Positions 4,620 through 5,147 of a DNA stretch of 5,147 bases are shown in pieces (the stretch's first letter is position 1; each line of letters opens with the position of its first letter). The notes under the pieces are model-generated. The model saw only the letters and a list, made by a program, of their open reading frames with translations, searched no databases and had not been told where the DNA came from. Both the position numbers and the translations under genes were made by a program. This stretch comes from an uncultured Clostridia bacterium (GTDB lineage: Bacteria; Bacillota; Clostridia; Oscillospirales; Oscillospiraceae), in the NCBI GenBank assembly GCA_937907715.1, contig CALERM010000047.1:1-5147 (forward strand), written 5' to 3'.

Positions 4620-5147
4620 GCCCGTCTTCCTTTCCCGCGCGATAGCTGCTCGGCGTGCAGCCCTGGGTCTTTTTGAACAGGAAGCTGAAATAGCGCGGGT
4701 CGCGATAGCCGACCTCATAGGCGACCTCGCTCGACCGCTTGCCGGAATAGCGCAGAAGCTCCTTTGCGCGCTCCATCCGCTTTTCCGTCAGATATTCCAC
4801 GAACGTCTGCCCCATTTCCTGACTGAATACGCCCGAAAAATAGTTGGGGCTGATGTTTGCCGCCTTCGCCACGGCGTTGAGCGACAGATTTTCGTCGGTA
4901 AAATTCTGGTCGATGTAGCGAAGCGCCCGTTTGAGCATGGATTTATACTGATTTCCGGATTCCTCTTCGCGCAGATCGACGGCGCGGCGCAAAAGCGCGG
5001 CGCAGGTTTTTTGCAGCGTCTCGCGGTCGACGTCTGCCTGAAAGGTCTGCGACGGCTCCAGTGGGCGCAGAAATTCCTCCTGCGAATAGCCAAAGCTTTT
5101 TGCCGCACGGATGGCGCTGAACCGAAGCTCCAGCAGCACGTACTGCC
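4606..5147 (-). CDS. AraC-family response regulator, YesN-type, C-terminal part (N-terminus off the right edge)
   Basis: About 180 codons are visible and the frame is open through the right edge, so a GTG at 5139 is probably internal and not the start. The visible protein has a helical linker (roughly the first 65 residues, LELRFSAIRAAKSFGYSQEE onward) and a complete AraC/XylS DNA-binding domain with two helix-turn-helix units: LSLNAVAKAANISPNYFSGV followed by FSQEMGQTFVEYLTEKRMER, then RSSEVAYEVGYRDPRYFSFL and FKKTQGCTPSSYR. An N-terminal receiver domain is expected outside the window; this is inferred from the kinase immediately downstream and was not seen. The stop overlaps the kinase start by 14 bases. 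It should activate sugar uptake genes, with the transporter whose binding protein starts at 424 as a plausible target. If the receiver were absent, it would be a plain AraC-type regulator. Confidence 0.88.
   Translation of the reverse strand, partial: QYVLLELRFSAIRAAKSFGYSQEEFLRPLEPSQTFQADVDRETLQKTCAALLRRAVDLREEESGNQYKSMLKRALRYIDQNFTDENLSLNAVAKAANISPNYFSGVFSQEMGQTFVEYLTEKRMERAKELLRYSGKRSSEVAYEVGYRDPRYFSFLFKKTQGCTPSSYRAGKEDGHEAK
4626..4633 (-). promoter_or_regulatory. Ribosome binding site of the kinase gene, inside the response regulator gene
   Basis: AAAGGAAG on the minus strand ends 6 bases before the ATG at 4619 and supports that start over upstream in-frame alternatives. Because it lies inside the regulator's coding sequence, ribosomes finishing the regulator would expose it. 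Confidence 0.65.

Noticed and set aside
1..5147. CRISPR array, tRNA, rRNA or phage genes
   Set aside because: No regularly spaced repeats, no tRNA-like cloverleaf or rRNA sequence, and no phage-type protein was recognised.

Overview
The window looks like part of a carbohydrate-sensing and uptake locus from a low-to-moderate-GC-skewed Firmicute, most likely a gut-type Clostridium relative (class Clostridia). The reasons are AGGAGG-type ribosome binding sites, two lipoprotein sugar-binding proteins, a YesM/LytS-type histidine kinase paired with a YesN-type AraC response regulator, and a regulator closely resembling Bacillus AraR. Coding sequence is clearly GC-rich, while the long intergenic gap is visibly more AT-rich. 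Genus cannot be fixed from this window.

Layout, left to right. Positions 1-424 (minus strand) hold the N-terminal 141 residues of a sugar ABC transporter binding lipoprotein that runs off the left edge. Positions 425-1096 are a 672-base intergenic region between two divergent genes. It contains a 164-base near-palindromic element (454-617), a candidate minus-strand promoter (648-676), four direct repeats just upstream of that promoter (682-772), and an extended -10 promoter with an overlapping dyad for the rightward gene (about 1041-1077). Positions 1097-2164 (plus) encode an AraR-like GntR/LacI hybrid repressor. A strong hairpin terminator (2171-2205) separates it from a convergent minus-strand operon whose genes overlap. 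In transcription order these are an AraC-type response regulator (5147-4606, N-terminus outside the window), a sensor histidine kinase (4619-3198) and a YtfQ-like sugar-binding lipoprotein (3201-2212).

How the genes probably work together (inference). The operon has a sugar-binding lipoprotein, kinase and regulator but no transporter subunit after the binding protein. This matches three-component sugar sensing of the XylFII-LytS-YesN type known from Clostridium beijerinckii: the anchored binding protein reports extracellular sugar to the kinase, which phosphorylates the regulator. A likely target is the separate transporter whose binding protein starts at 424. The direct repeats upstream of its predicted promoter are candidate binding sites. 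The AraR-like repressor would add an intracellular sugar signal, plausibly L-arabinose. An arabinose-containing or galactofuranose-like furanose sugar is the best guess for substrate, but the sequence does not prove it.
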